DNA of 64,000 nucleotides. Origin: Baylisascaris procyonis (Eukaryota; Nematoda; Chromadorea; Rhabditida; Ascarididae). Below, piece by piece: positions 13,877-26,545 of this stretch. Under the pieces are notes generated by a model, which was not told the DNA's origin, searched no databases, and was given only the letters and a program-made list of their open reading frames with translations. The position numbers and the translations under genes are program-made. The stretch lies in assembly GCA_037389465.1 (NCBI GenBank), contig JAZARR010000230.1:1736001-1800000 (forward strand), written 5' to 3'. Within the stretch, counting starts at the first letter, position 1; every line of letters begins with the position of its first letter.

Positions 13877-15053
13877 GTAGGAGAGAGGGTGAGATCAGTC
13901 TGTCTTTTGAAGAACCATGCGATTTTCGCGTTGTAAATTTCCTAGAAAACAAAGAAAACCGGTTTTAAAATATACTTCATCTGTTTACCCCGATAATTGG
14001 ATGTGAAAAAAACTCCATTTGAGGAAGAGTTATACAACTAAAATAGTGAAAAATTTTTATCGTTCAGCATGAGTGAAAATTCTCTTATTTTTTGGTATCT
14101 TATAAAAAAATGTTCTATAAATTTTGGCAAAAAGCAATAAAAATTAAGCGTGTAAACAAATTTGGTACCATTTAAAATACAATATAACATTTTCAAAATG
14201 AGTCTGTATTCAATAATTTTCAATTGCTATTCGCCCCAAAAATGTTTCATTTGTGTTTTTCATAATCTAGTCGTTTTAATTGAGCCTTTAGATTGTGAGT
14301 GAATCTGATTTTTTATATAATTGCTAAGTATGAATTGTTGGACGTTCTTAAAAGAATCTTTGATATCTTTTGCGTGGATTTGGCCGACCGGTCATACAAT
14401 TTCTCAACTAAAAATTAATTCTTAGGTGACACCCAGTTAGTTACAAAATAAAAATGGGCTATAGATTTTGTGACTTCCACCTAAAAAAAGCTCATAGAAT
14501 TGATTGATTGCACGAGATTAGACACAAATTATCACTCATCTATCTATCACATTTCATCGCCGTAATTTTTTTTTTTTTTTGGTTCACGTGTTGAAACTGC
14601 CCAGCAGGGAGACAGACATACAAACATACACATACATACAAGTATTTGTTTTAGATGCACGGAAACAAAAAAGAAAAGATTATAGATTAAATAGCGTAAT
14701 AAAACAATAGAAAATTAGATTGCAGTAAAGGATGAAGGACCAAACTGCAAATAGTTTGGGTAATGGGTCTAAATTTAAGAAAGAGGTAATACAACCTTTT
14801 AAAAAAAGAGAACTAGATCGTATACGAAAAAGAAGGTGATAGATTTGGAATTAAATGAAGATGAAAAAAAAAATTAAAGAAACAAAGTGAAAAAAAAGAA
14901 TCAGACTAGATACTAGATTAAAATAAATCTTGCGGCTAGGGCGACCTATTATTTTATTGATATCTTTATGATTGGCTATAAATGAGTAATAGAGCGCATC
15001 AAATGAGTTGATAATGAGGCGAATTTTTGGCCAACATTTATAATAATACATTT

Positions 15054-15104
15054 AGGCTAATTGTTCAGCCAATTGTTTTCTCCAGTCGTTATGGCTAATT
15101 GTTC
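15054..15104. repeat. Direct repeat GGCTAATTGTTC, 39 bp apart
   Basis: The 12-mer occurs at about 15054 and 15093, with a related AGCCAATTGTT between them. Confidence 0.5.
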
Positions 15105-17405
15105 TAGTCTTCTTTATAAATTTTTCAATTTATATGAAATTGCAATCGTCATATTCAGCAATAATTTTCGAAATTAAATGAATTGTGCATTATTAGCGCA
15201 CAGTTGATTGCGATAACATTCCCAGAGGCCATCCATCTCTCACTAATCGGCGCGTTTCACCGCATTGCCTATCCCTCGCTATTGAAATGTTGATTTCATT
15301 TCTATTCCAAACAATTTGATCGTTTTTAGATAAACAATTTTCAAACATTTTTTTTTTGCATTATATATGTAAATGTTTATTTTGCATTTACCATATGTTT
15401 AGAGTAGAAGCGAAAGGGTTTCTATTTTTGCTTTGCTCAACAAGGAAGCTTCTATTCGGCATAGATTTCTATTCAAAACTGGAGGCTTACTTGAAATATT
15501 CTCCAACAGAATTTGCATATTTGATTCATGCGTCAATGATTTACCTAAAAGTTACCCAATAAGGAAAATTATAAATAGCTTCCGAGGCATTCATTGAGCT
15601 CGTTAGACTTCAGCTAATTCTACATCCTCTATCAAAACTCTTAGTGTTTTTCGGCTGATCGTATCGTCATAGAGGAAGTGCGGCTGAAAGAAAACTGAAA
15701 TCACGTAATTGACCTAGAGATGAAACTTTTTTTTTGCTAAGAATATTTCAAAATTATTCAAACCGATGCCCAGTGTTTCTATTTTTTATATTTGTCAAGC
15801 CGTGGCGCTATGTCCTTATTGGTTCTCTATTCAGGTTGAGAGGAACTGTTATTTTCCATAGTTGTATTACCCTCATTTCACTCTTTCTCTAGGCATATAT
15901 TTTGCCAATGTACATTAAACTAAATGGCTTATCACGATATGATGCTACGTTTGATATGAACGTATTTTGTGAGGTTGTAACAGAGGAGAGGATAGGGATA
16001 ACTTTTAGAAGATAAAATTAGATTATTAAACTAGTAAGTAAGAATTTCAGTGATTGTGCAGTTTAAGTGAAACCACCCGTCAGAGAATGGATGAGACGAA
16101 TCCTTCTTCGAGGTCTTGAAAATTCTGTTGTTCCTCCCCGAAAAAAAAACTGTCATTTTCAAAATACATAACTAGAATACGCGAGAGGGGTTATGCCGAA
16201 TTAAGAGACTAAAAGATTCTTCTTCCATTTTGGGAATGTAGCTGAAATATTGCATATACAACTGCGGGTGTAAATCTATTTTTAAGTCAAGTATTTATGT
16301 GTATTGCTCGTTCCCGAGAATCACACACAATTGCGTGGATCATATATTCTCATAAAAATTCACTTTGGATTATTTAAATCTGAAGGTGTCCTTTTTTTGT
16401 TTGCAAGCGAAAATTATATCAAACCTAAATTGCAAAATTCATATGTTGAACTTAAAGAGCAGTTGTGATATATTATTAAATTCAGATCAGTACATCAATC
16501 TCATTCATAAAACTTTATTTCATAGTATCCAACTCGATTTTATTCACTCAATAAAATTGCATTTGCGAAAGAGGCATGAAAACAACAACCATAAATGACC
16601 ATAAATGAAAGCGTTGAGTTGTACGTTATTCAGAAAATGCGTCAATTATCATTGATGCGTAAAGTTGTGCATATTTGCGTGAAATTTTTCTACGCACTAA
16701 CATTTTTTTATGTGAAGCTGACTTGCGAATGAAATTATTCATTTTCAACTTGTTTTGGTGACCAAATTCTTAAGCGTTTGTGCATTGGATTGTCTTATGG
16801 GCCAGTGATGAGCACAGAGGGACACTAAAACCCGTTCCACCTTCTCTTAGGAGAGTTTTAATTGCTTCGTTATTTTTGAGGGATTTCTTACTGCTGTCTT
16901 CAATATCTGTGAATGCCATTCTGTAGAGGTATCGTGCTTTAGGTACTGTTATATTTTTTAGGTGTTGGCAAAACTGACTGACTGATTTAAAGTAATAATT
17001 TATGTGTAAAAACAGCGAGTTAATATTACTAATGAGAAATTTTCCGTTTAAGGCATCTTTTAGTCTTATTTTATTCGAAAAATATTCCCATAACTTTTCA
17101 TAAGAAACTCAAATTTGAGTGATCCTTTAGAGTGTTGATTGTAATTTTTTTCGACCATACCCCTCTATATTACTCTATTTTTATACTGCAACATGGAATA
17201 TTCTATAATACATCAACTATGCTCTAGTATCGTTCAGATGGCTTTAAATGTCCACTTTACTGTTTTGACTTTCCTTACTGAATAAGATTTTCTCTTAATG
17301 TTGCCTCAACATTAAAATAATTTTTTCAGTACAATGTTGTTAAAGTAAGGTAACCATATATGGAAATAACTGTAGCAATTAAGCGATTTAAGCGAGACCC
17401 TCATG

Positions 17406-17530
17406 TGTTACGCTTTGCAAAATATTGCATTATAAGTGTTACTCTTAGCAAAAAAACCATGTTATAGATGTCAAGTTTAGCAAAAAGTTGTGCTACAAAT
17501 GTTGCGATGCTTAGTTGTAATATTTGTAAG
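17406..17530. repeat. Degenerate ~30-33 bp tandem repeat, about four copies
   Basis: Units resemble TGTTACGCTTTGCAAAATAT, TGTTACTCTTAGCAAAA and GTTTAGCAAAAAGTTGTGC. They recur about every 30-33 bases. Divergence is high. Confidence 0.45.
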
Positions 17531-17613
17531 TGTAATATCTGGTAAGCTGTGGGCCACATATGTCATAACGAACGACAAGATAATATGTTACAATAGCACA
17601 TTTCTTTATTGAG

Positions 17614-17693
17614 CTTAACACTTGGTATGGCCCCTTAACACTTGGTATGATCCCTTAACACTTAGTATGGCCCCTTAATACTTGGTATGGCAT
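17614..17693. repeat. 20 bp tandem repeat, four copies
   Basis: Four head-to-tail copies of CTTAACACTTGGTATGGCCC start at 17614, 17634, 17654 and 17674, with one to three differences each. The exact 20 bp register places each copy about two helical turns apart. It lies ~90 bases past the end of the candidate ORF at 17783-17971. Confidence 0.92.
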
Positions 17694-17782
17694 AGATTTA
17701 GAATGAATAATGTCGTGGCGTATTGTTAGTACATTTAAACTACACATTCGGGTATAATAGTTGGATATTAAACAGATCGTTG

Positions 17783-17971
17783 TTAGTTGGCCATAGCGTC
17801 GAATCGAAAGCGGAGGTGATTTGTGTGTATTTGTGTATGTGTGGAATGTTGATCCCTCATGCCACAATTGGGCACTTCAAAAATGCTGCAACGATGCAGA
17901 TAGCGATCTGAAATCATCTCGTTGAGCCTTTGCGTTGAGCACACAGCCAATTCGCTGCCCTCATTCGACAT
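17783..17971 (-). CDS. Candidate small ORF or first exon, unrecognised
   Basis: An ATG-initiated 62-codon frame on the minus strand starts MSNEGSELAVCSTQRLNEMI and ends FRFDAMAN before a TAA. The sequence is about half G+C, well above its surroundings, with balanced codon use. The upstream DNA is AT-rich and has an in-frame TAA shortly before the ATG. No signal peptide or membrane segment is visible. No good GT donor was noticed inside, so it may be a short intact ORF, a first exon with a weak donor, or chance. The end of the frame lies about 90 bases from the 20 bp tandem repeat at 17614-17693. A plus-strand frame overlaps and is treated as a shadow. Confidence 0.25.
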   Translation of the reverse strand: MSNEGSELAVCSTQRLNEMISDRYLHRCSIFEVPNCGMRDQHSTHTQIHTNHLRFRFDAMAN

Positions 17972-18510
17972 TTTCAACTTTGCCCATTTAGAAATTTTTT
18001 AATTTTTTAATAAATAATTTTCTATTTTTATAACGATGAAATTATTGTTAATGTTTTATTTAAAATATTTTATAGTCAATAATCAACGAGAAAATAAGAG
18101 TACAACTCTAAATGGCATAATTCTTTTACTTCAGAGTATTCGTTGGAAATTTCCCGTAGTGAAATCATCTTTGAACATATTAAAGTAATTGCTTCAATAG
18201 AAGATGTATATTGTAAGAAATGGAACATTTTATGATCGTAATAATTGCATTAAACTCAAAAAGAATTAATTATTATGCAAGGAATGGATATAGATTGAAA
18301 GCAATTAGTGATGCCTTGACTAAGAAAAACTTCGCTTTTCCATTAGTCGTCTGTTGTGAATTCATCTCGTTGAACATCGTGTAAATTTCCCAGGTTCTCT
18401 CTAGTTGTCTGACGGAATTTCTAAAGCGAATTTTTTCCCCACTCAAATTTGATGTGGTAGAACTTCTCACGTTGTACCGAAAAAAATTGGGAAAAAATAG
18501 AGGGAAATTT

Positions 18511-18601
18511 GTTTTGAGAAAATTGAGGTTTGGGAAATTGATTTGAGAAAGTTGAGATTTGGGAAAATGGTTTTGAGAAGACTGAAAATTTGGGAAAATT
18601 G
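18511..18601. repeat. 30 bp tandem repeat, three copies plus degenerate flanks
   Basis: Copies at 18511-18540, 18541-18570 and 18571-18600 share TTTGAGAAAxTTGAGxTTTG and GGAAAATG blocks. A partial copy precedes and follows. The plus strand is purine-rich (G/A). Confidence 0.85.
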
Positions 18602-18819
18602 ATTTAGATTAATTGCCTAGTTTTTTTCTAGTGTTTATCAACTCCAACTGATAGCATGTTGTACGGTTGTTTAGCGTCGTATGTGATACTTTAATCTCTA
18701 AAGTGCGAATTATTGATGATTAGTGAGAGTGAATTTAAAGCGCTAGGCAATAAGGCTGTATTATGAGGAGGTAATGGGTTATAGAGTAAAATATGATATG
18801 CTAAACGGTAGGTTTTGAA

Positions 18820-18940
18820 GGTAAACATACGAAATTATTCGATATTTCCTTTTCATTTCGGTCATATACCTCAAGGTAAATCATCTCAAAGTGTAAGATA
18901 GATGAGATGGTAAACATCTCAAATTATTCGTAAATTGTAC
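18820..18940. repeat. Imperfect direct repeat around GGTAAACATxxxAAATTATTCG
   Basis: GGTAAACATACGAAATTATT at about 18820 recurs as GGTAAACATCTCAAATTATT at about 18910. A shorter related block (GGTAAATCATCTCAAAG) lies between them. Confidence 0.5.
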
Positions 18941-19921
18941 GTTCATTTTTCAAAATTTCGCAGTTCTACATTTGCAAAAACCGATTTCTTTTTGCATTTC
19001 TTAGACGTCAAAACGAAGCATTTAGGTCATTCATATATTTGCATAAAAATCATCGAAACATACTATACTTCAAACGAATTTCGGCGCATTTAGGCATAAT
19101 TGCGCTGAATTTTTTTTATTGAGGCAAAGTGAATATTTCTTATCATAAAATAAGAGCATTCTAAATTTTAAGGTATGCCATTTCAATAATATATGATTGA
19201 TTGGATGTTTGTAGTCGATAAGACTTTCGAATTGAGTCAATAGAACTTCGAAAGTTTGAATAATCGAATAGGAAAAACTGATAAAAATTCTATAGGAATG
19301 CCACCTCGTCGAGAGGCACACTATAATATTGGATCGGTGTGATCGGTTGCTCTGTCTTTCATCAGTTAATTAATTCAACGAGTGGATAGTTGGTGATGAA
19401 TAACACAAAATTACACCCATCGAGTGGTGTAGAGCTAAACCTAAGTCCAAGTAGAGGCTTATAGTGAGAAATGCGCTGATTCATCAACATTAGTGAGGGA
19501 GGCAGTCTGTGAAACTCGACTGAACTAATTCAAGCTTTCGAATTTTATGGACTGTCTCGCTGAATTGTGTTGATAGTTCTTCTTGGTTCAAAAGGGTTTA
19601 ATCGTTTTGAGCTCATGAGGTTTGATCCTCTGTATTGAATTAAGCTGATTGCAAAATTGTTAGAGCCACCTGGTTATTTCTCATAAAGAAAATGAACTCT
19701 TGTTGTTATTGTTATTATGGATGTGGTTCGCATGAATTTTCCTTGCATAACGCGATTAGAAACATCTAATTATTGAGTTTTTCGACCCATTTTTGAGTGA
19801 AATGATATGATCGCAGATTGTCGTATATTCTGAAGGGCCTGCGGATGCAGCTCTATTCCCTCGGAATAACTGTGTCCATCTGGTCATTTCTTTCATGCAG
19901 AAGTGTTCGACGTTTACTTAC

Positions 19922-19996
19922 TACTTCCTCAGTGACATTTGTAGCCAAAGTGGAATTTTCCAGAAAAATTTCCTTACGATTTCCTGCGGGCAACAT
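19922..19996 (-). CDS. Candidate first exon (unrecognised)
   Basis: On the minus strand an ATG opens MLPAGNRKEIFLENSTLATN, and the frame reaches a perfect GTAAGT donor after 25 codons in phase 0. The same frame can read on past the donor to a stop at 19853 (ending MDTVIPRE), so it may also be a terminal exon or chance. Composition is balanced and charged. A plus-strand frame overlaps. Confidence 0.15.
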
Positions 19997-21263
19997 ACTT
20001 GCGGTTCTTGCTCTACTATGAGGAATCTTGAAAGTTTTTTTTTTCACGCGCTTCCGTAAATAGAAAATTCATTTGTGGTTTGTAGAGTCGAAAATTCATT
20101 CCCATGGAATTTCGTTTGTTTAATACGCTTGCTGATTGGAATTCAAGCTGAAAATTGGATCCAATCCATGTTTTTTTATGTTGATCTCTGAATATTAGCC
20201 AATGGCACTCATGCACTCACGCCACGTTTGAATTTGTCGATTTTAGTGATAATCCCTGCAAAGAATCCCCTACAACAACTGATAGGTTCCTTGGCGAGAT
20301 GTACCGCCAAAATAATAAAACACAGCAGATGGTAGTGACCGAAACCAGTGAGAATTTGCTTCTTGGTCAGTAATCGACTAAATGCCTTTACTTGCAACAT
20401 AAAACTAGACATCTTTATCGAAATGATGTAAGCTGCCGCACAATGGAAATTTTTGAGCAAACGGGAGATGATAGCGCATGAATAAGGAAAATACGCCTCT
20501 TGCATCTATAGGAAAATGGCTGAAAAAAAAAAAAGAAATAGCCCAATAGACGAATTTAGTGGAAAAGAGATAAATTCTTGTAGCATCAAATATTGACAAA
20601 AACTAATGTTGTGCAATAGAGAAATGCCTAGTTTTATGTGATCTCAACAGTAAAAATAGCACCTTACGGGATTTATTTTAGAATGTGGACCCGTTCAGTA
20701 AATATCGCTTGATGAGAAGATAGAGAATAATTGTAGTTACATCGAAGAAGTGCCCATATAATCTGAAAAAAAAAACTTTGACTCATTCACCTTGCATGAA
20801 CTGTTTGGAGCGCAGTGTTAAATATAGATTCTGCTTCCCTCCTCTCCTATAGGACCCCTCTTCCTCTTCCCCTTCCATCCACTCTTCGCGCTGAATATCC
20901 ACGTTCACTTGTTACATTGCTATACGCAATCTGTGATCTTTTTAAACTTTTGCCAGATTAGTGATAAGAATAACTTCTTAAGAAGTAATAAAAAAGTTTC
21001 AAAATTTCAACTTTTCAAATTTTTTTCAAGTAATAAATAGAAAGAAATTAAGTTGTATTCACAGATGATATTCAATACTCACGAAATAGCTTAGCACATA
21101 TCCTGTATCCGTCAAAACGCTTGAGAAATTTGATGACGCTTCACTTTGTTTGATTACTCTACGGAGAAATTCTATTATGATCGAATTATAACTATCGCTT
21201 AGTGACGTTGAGCATTCGACTGCAGATGGATTTCCACTGAAATCGAATGCAATTTAAAGTGTC

Positions 21264-21278
21264 GATCGGTTACCGATC
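21264..21278. repeat. 15 bp palindrome GATCGGT-T-ACCGATC
   Basis: Perfect 7 bp arms flank a single central T. The surrounding ~100 bases hold several further TCGAT/ATCGA motifs. It is a possible protein-binding site; function unknown. Confidence 0.5.
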
Positions 21279-24226
21279 AATAAATTCGATATAATCAAAT
21301 TTCGATCATAATCGAAAAAATAGAAAAAAGTCATGACCAAATTTTAGGTTGGCGGAAACCATCTGAACTTTCAACTTTCCGAGCTAAAATCATTCGGTTG
21401 TTTATCGCCACTAAAAGATGACGACTATTATTTCCTCCCATCGTTGGTGATTGTTTCACAATTGTGACGCAAAAAGGAGCGCTATTATTGATGTAGATTG
21501 GAGGAAAAAATAGAGACAAATTATTGCGATTGACTAAATTGTTTGTTGATAGCTTTGCACTGTTGTCTTTTCAATACGATTGAATAATATCGCATAAATA
21601 TTGATGCATATTGCCACTAGCAATATAACGAAAAAATATTTCTACACCCTTTTGTATTCAAGTGTTGTTTGATATTTCGAGTAGTATATTTAAAACTTCA
21701 AGACTGCAAGCATATATATCGCTTGGAAGAACGCTTCCTTTTTCTTCTAATAATCTTGCTACTAAGATCGCTATATGATAGAGAGAGTAGGTTGAAATCA
21801 GATTATAATGTAATAATTCTGAGGCATTAATTAAATATTTTCTAAATTTTTACGTTTCGTTTAGCAAATGTTTAGAGGCTATGCATAAAATTTAACTATT
21901 GGTTTGGTCAAATGTGGAGGTGTCTGCCTTGTTTTCGTCGCCCGCTTTATGTCCCAACGTTTCGCCACGAGGGGATAAATGAAGAAAATTGATTCACACA
22001 TCGATAACCTTAGCTCAGGTAGCAGTTAGGATAATTCATGCTTTATAAAAAGGCTGCAATGTTTGGAAGCATAAAATTCAGATCTTCTTTTCGGGATACT
22101 ACAGTAGTTACATAGAAAAGAACGTAGATGTGGAAATTTTTAAAAGTTCTTGATCGAAAAGATGACTTATAATAAGGATAAGGGAAGAGCAATAAAGCGA
22201 GAGCAAACGAAATAAGAGAGGGAATCATGAAGTGAAATTGTCTTGATGGATAAGCTAAATGTTGGGGATATTGAATTTTAGTGCTGAAACGAGTTACGAT
22301 TTCTTCGAGCACTCAACAATTTCGTTTCATCTTTCATTCGCTAAAATGCTTTCTAATTTCTATTGCTCGCACATAGTGTTGCCATCAGACACACCGAAGT
22401 GCTTCATCCTACTCGTCTATCTTTCTTTCATCTACTTGATCGCTCTTATTAAAAATTTGAATTATATAAATAAAATTTACGGTCTTTTGACCTTTGACCT
22501 ATTCGTTTTTGAGATCATATTGCATTTAGGCGCATATAGAATTACTTGACTTTACTATTTTTCCCGCAAAAGTTCATTTGAAGAAGCAACAAGGAGGATC
22601 GGATAACACGGAATTACCTGTAAAGAATTCCATTCACATTACAGATATAATTAAGCAAATAAGTTACTAGATAAATTTCATTGTGTTCTTAGTTCAGCTT
22701 TGCAGTACTTATACTCAATAATAAAAAAGATATTGAAAATAAATAGTTTATCATAAATATGAGGCGAATAATTTTGAAATAGTTTGTACAACTTATGTTT
22801 GGAGTAGTTTTAGAATTTTATTAAAAATTAAAGAAATGTGAAGAGGTTTTTCTTGGAAAACCTCTAATAATATGAAGAATTTATTTTAAAATATTTCACT
22901 CTTTTAAAGATTTTTTCTTCGAGAAATGATGAGGATTTTTTAAAATGCAAACGCTATTTTATTTTTTATGATTGAAATATTAGCCGCCTAGTATATGTTT
23001 CATTTTTGACATTTTATTGCATCGCGATAGAGTAAATTGCTATTTCTAAATCAGAAAACGTTTTAAAATGTTTCCGCATATGCGGTGACCATTCTATCCG
23101 TTATTGCAAAAGCATTTACCGACTTATATTGACGAAGAAATGAGTTCATTATTGGTGGCAATTTTTGTGCTTACCAACTTAGCAATTGATTTCATATTCT
23201 TTATAAATGCTTGCGTTTGTGCAGTGAGAAACGATTTACAGCCACCCGCAAAGAGGTCGCTGCTATCCGGTAAGATGAGACATCAAATGCCTTCCTAGGT
23301 GATTAGTATAGTTATCTGAAACTGCTACTGTCGGTTATCATTAAGGTTAATCACTGATGCACCTTCCTAATTTCAATGAAAATTCGTCGAATTCATACTA
23401 ATATTTTTTGAAGACAACTTTTAAGTCAAGAGTAGGGACCGGATGGGAATGAAATGTGGAATAGAGGGAGATGAGGGGAGGGGTGGGTTAGAAAACCGGG
23501 ATTGTCAAAAAAAGATTAGTGGATTGCAGTTAAGATATTGGTCGAAATTCTTCAATCGTTAACGAAATGATTAGATGATAAACGTTAAGGTTGACTATGA
23601 TTTTTCATTTTCATTAATTAATGCAAATTTTATTGAACGGATCGATTTGAGTGGTTAAGATTTATACGATGCCAAATGCAACATTTAAAAATAAACAATA
23701 ATAAAACGTTTATTTTTCGAGTAACGATAGAATTAGATTTAATTTATTTTGATGCTTATGTAGATTGTTCACTTATTATAAACTTTGAACATATTAGGAA
23801 TTAATTCTTTTTTGAACGTTACGAGATTCAGAACATTTCAAAATTAATTTATGGAGATTGTTTTTTTATGATTTCACTTCTTTCGAATATATAGTTTTAT
23901 ATATACTAACTTTTCATCTAGCGTACACCCTTTACCTAACTTTATAGATAAATTCTAAATGCTTCTTAGTTTTCATACTGGTTCTTCTATATACTATCCT
24001 TAAGTTTTGATTTTCTTTTATTATTTCGGACTATGATGATAGGGTTGGTGTTATAATGTACAACTTCTGTATTTACTACAATTTTTCTTGATTTCAGTTT
24101 TTCAATCATTCAGACAAGAGTTCATTTTTTCCATTCCTTTCTAGTTTTCTCTACTCTTAGTTAACCTGTCTATATAGCTTCTTATACTAACAGGAATTAT
24201 GCGTTTCGTTCTGACGTTGGCCCACG

Positions 24227-24268
24227 CATAAGTGAGGTGCACACACCAACGGATAAGGGCCGAAACGT
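24227..24268 (-). repeat. Dispersed 42 bp repeat, copy 2 (inverted)
   Basis: This is the inverted partner of 10345-10386. It lies inside a minus-strand open frame (24141-24395, about 84 codons, no ATG) in which the repeat reads YVSALIRWCVHLTY; copy 1 can read HVSALIRLRMHLSY. Both strands of the region are open, so coding is undecided. Confidence 0.6.
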
Positions 24269-25310
24269 AGTCGCCTTTTGTTCTCGTAGGTGATCGTTTA
24301 GTTAAACTTCGAATGTATTCATTGGAAATTGGTGGATCAGTGTTTATTCTCTCAGTTAAAGTGCGCCCATCTAAGTTTTTCAACTCTAACTTCACCGATT
24401 TCCAAGTTTAGACCGCCAGATAGGAACGGACACACATGCGCAACAACAAAGCAAAATAGCAAAATAGAAAAAAGCCTGCGGCTTAAGTCGTTTTGCATTG
24501 GATTGGTTCGCGATGGCTGAAGTGAATGAGAGTTCGCTCATTAAACTAAACGTCGCAAGTTCAACTTTTATGTATTCAGAGCATAAAAAGATTAATTCGT
24601 CGAGGTTGTAGTGAAGCGTGTGATTACTATGCAAGCGCGATGGGACTTTTTGATGATTAGAGGCAGCGTTGTTTTGGCTAGGCATTTTCCCTTGAGCGCA
24701 ATACACATTGCAGATTGTGTTAATCATTGTCTGCAACATTATTGGCACTACTTACCATTGGCTAGCAAGATTTGACCTGCATTTTTGAGGCTTCTCTATA
24801 CTGCTACTGCTTCTTGACAGCCACCCCAGATTTAGTATAGCCATAGCTAGCCGTAATAATCCCTTGTTGTTTGGTGGTCATTGGAGCATAGGTAGAGGTA
24901 TAAGTAGTCATACAAAATCATGAAACAGGTTGAACCAACTGTATGAAATAGTAAGAATCCTATTTTTGGCGATCAATGTTGACCAGTGGCTTTTAAATCT
25001 TTTTCTTGAGCCATACAGTGAGAACAAAAATTTGCTGCTGCCACATCGAATCTTCCATTAATACGAAGTAGATAAAGAAAGAAAAGTTAACAACAGATAC
25101 CGGTTTGGGAGCACCGAAAGCAACTGCTCTATAATATGTCGTAAAGCTTATCCAGAGAACAAAACAATACAGCTTCGTGCCACAATTACCGCTCTTTCGC
25201 CTCAAATCAGCATAATTCGTCACATTGTATAAGAACCTAAGTTTAGGTGTAAGTGTGGATGTCCATAGATAGTCGTAGCGATCGTTTTTAATGACCGTTG
25301 TAGCCATAGG

Positions 25311-25312
<2 letters not shown>

Positions 25313-25387
<75 letters not shown>
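25313..25387. repeat. (TA)n microsatellite, ~37 units
   Basis: Uninterrupted alternating TA of 75 bases. Confidence 0.97.
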
Positions 25388-25389
<2 letters not shown>

Positions 25390-26503
25390 TATCCGTAAGA
25401 AATCTTGATGGTTACTTATAGATACTATTATTTAATCAACAAAAATCAAATGACGATGGAAGTAAGAGGAGCGTTTCTTATATAATTTTTTAAGTAATAA
25501 AGTGATGTATGGCAACAGCTATCTGTCAATAAATTTGCGTCTGTATATGGATATCCGCCGTTTTTCTTATTTGCCTGTCATCTCCAATCAACAGTAAAAG
25601 ACATGAAGCTTAGCGCATATAATTCTTTGCCGTCAATATTCAAAAATTCCACACCTTTTTGAAAGTATTGCATTATTCGGCTCTTATGCGGCTTTGCGTT
25701 TTTCTCTTTTTATTTATCAAAACATAGATGGAAGCTGCCTTCATGTCTCAGTCGTCTTGCTTCCCAACTTCTCGATTGTTTTCACATTGGCTAAAAAGTC
25801 GACCTCAGTGGATCTCTCAAATCTGCGTAAAACAAGCGTGGAAGGGCGCAAAAGGAGCTGGCACATGATGCGCTTTTGCAATCTTTCTCACCAGATCAAC
25901 CGATTTCATGAATTGCTAGGAAATAATAAAACGTACATAATAGAATAACTGATATGTCATTTAGTCTTCTCATTTAGTCTCTCTTTTTCTCTCTTGAAAT
26001 AACTGATATTTAATCTCCCTTTAAATTATTTAGTCTTCCCAAGTTTAGAGCGACTACCAAAAGAGGAGATTATCATTGGAAGAAAAAAAAAGAATTACCC
26101 TTCTTTTGTTCTTTTCACAACAAAAAAAAAGTTCCTTGATAAAAAAATTATTTACAGCATTTCATTGTTTAATGATTTCATTTTCTGATCCGCTTGGCTT
26201 CGGTCGTATCTAATCGTTCATTCTTCGCCATATAAATCCAATCGTTGCCTAAATCACTTTCCGTCAATTATCAGAAGTTTCTAATTATAGCTGCTGCTAT
26301 CACCAATTTATGTTTCGATAAAGTTCCTATGAAAGTTCATGATGATAGTTAAAATTTTGAGAATATCGAAGATCGTTTCTAATACTGCAAAATATAGAAT
26401 TCCACTACTTCATTTTCCTTTGTTGGAGGCACAAGTAAATGTGTTAACGAAATGCATGGGGAGTCCTAGCCCATTATGTCAACTGGAGTCGCGTATCGCA
26501 ACA

Positions 26504-26545
26504 ATTAATGACAGCTATTGAACAGTTAGTGACAGCTGGCTCAGC
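26504..26545. repeat. 21 bp imperfect tandem duplication
   Basis: TTAATGACAGCTATTGAACAG is followed directly by TTAGTGACAGCTGGCTCAGCT. The shared core is TTARTGACAGCT. Confidence 0.6.

Noticed and set aside
20209..20505. 98-codon minus-strand frame containing a TTCTTTGCAG acceptor and a GTGAGT donor 35 bases apart
   Set aside because: A 35-base microexon alone cannot be supported, and the rest of the frame resembles nothing.
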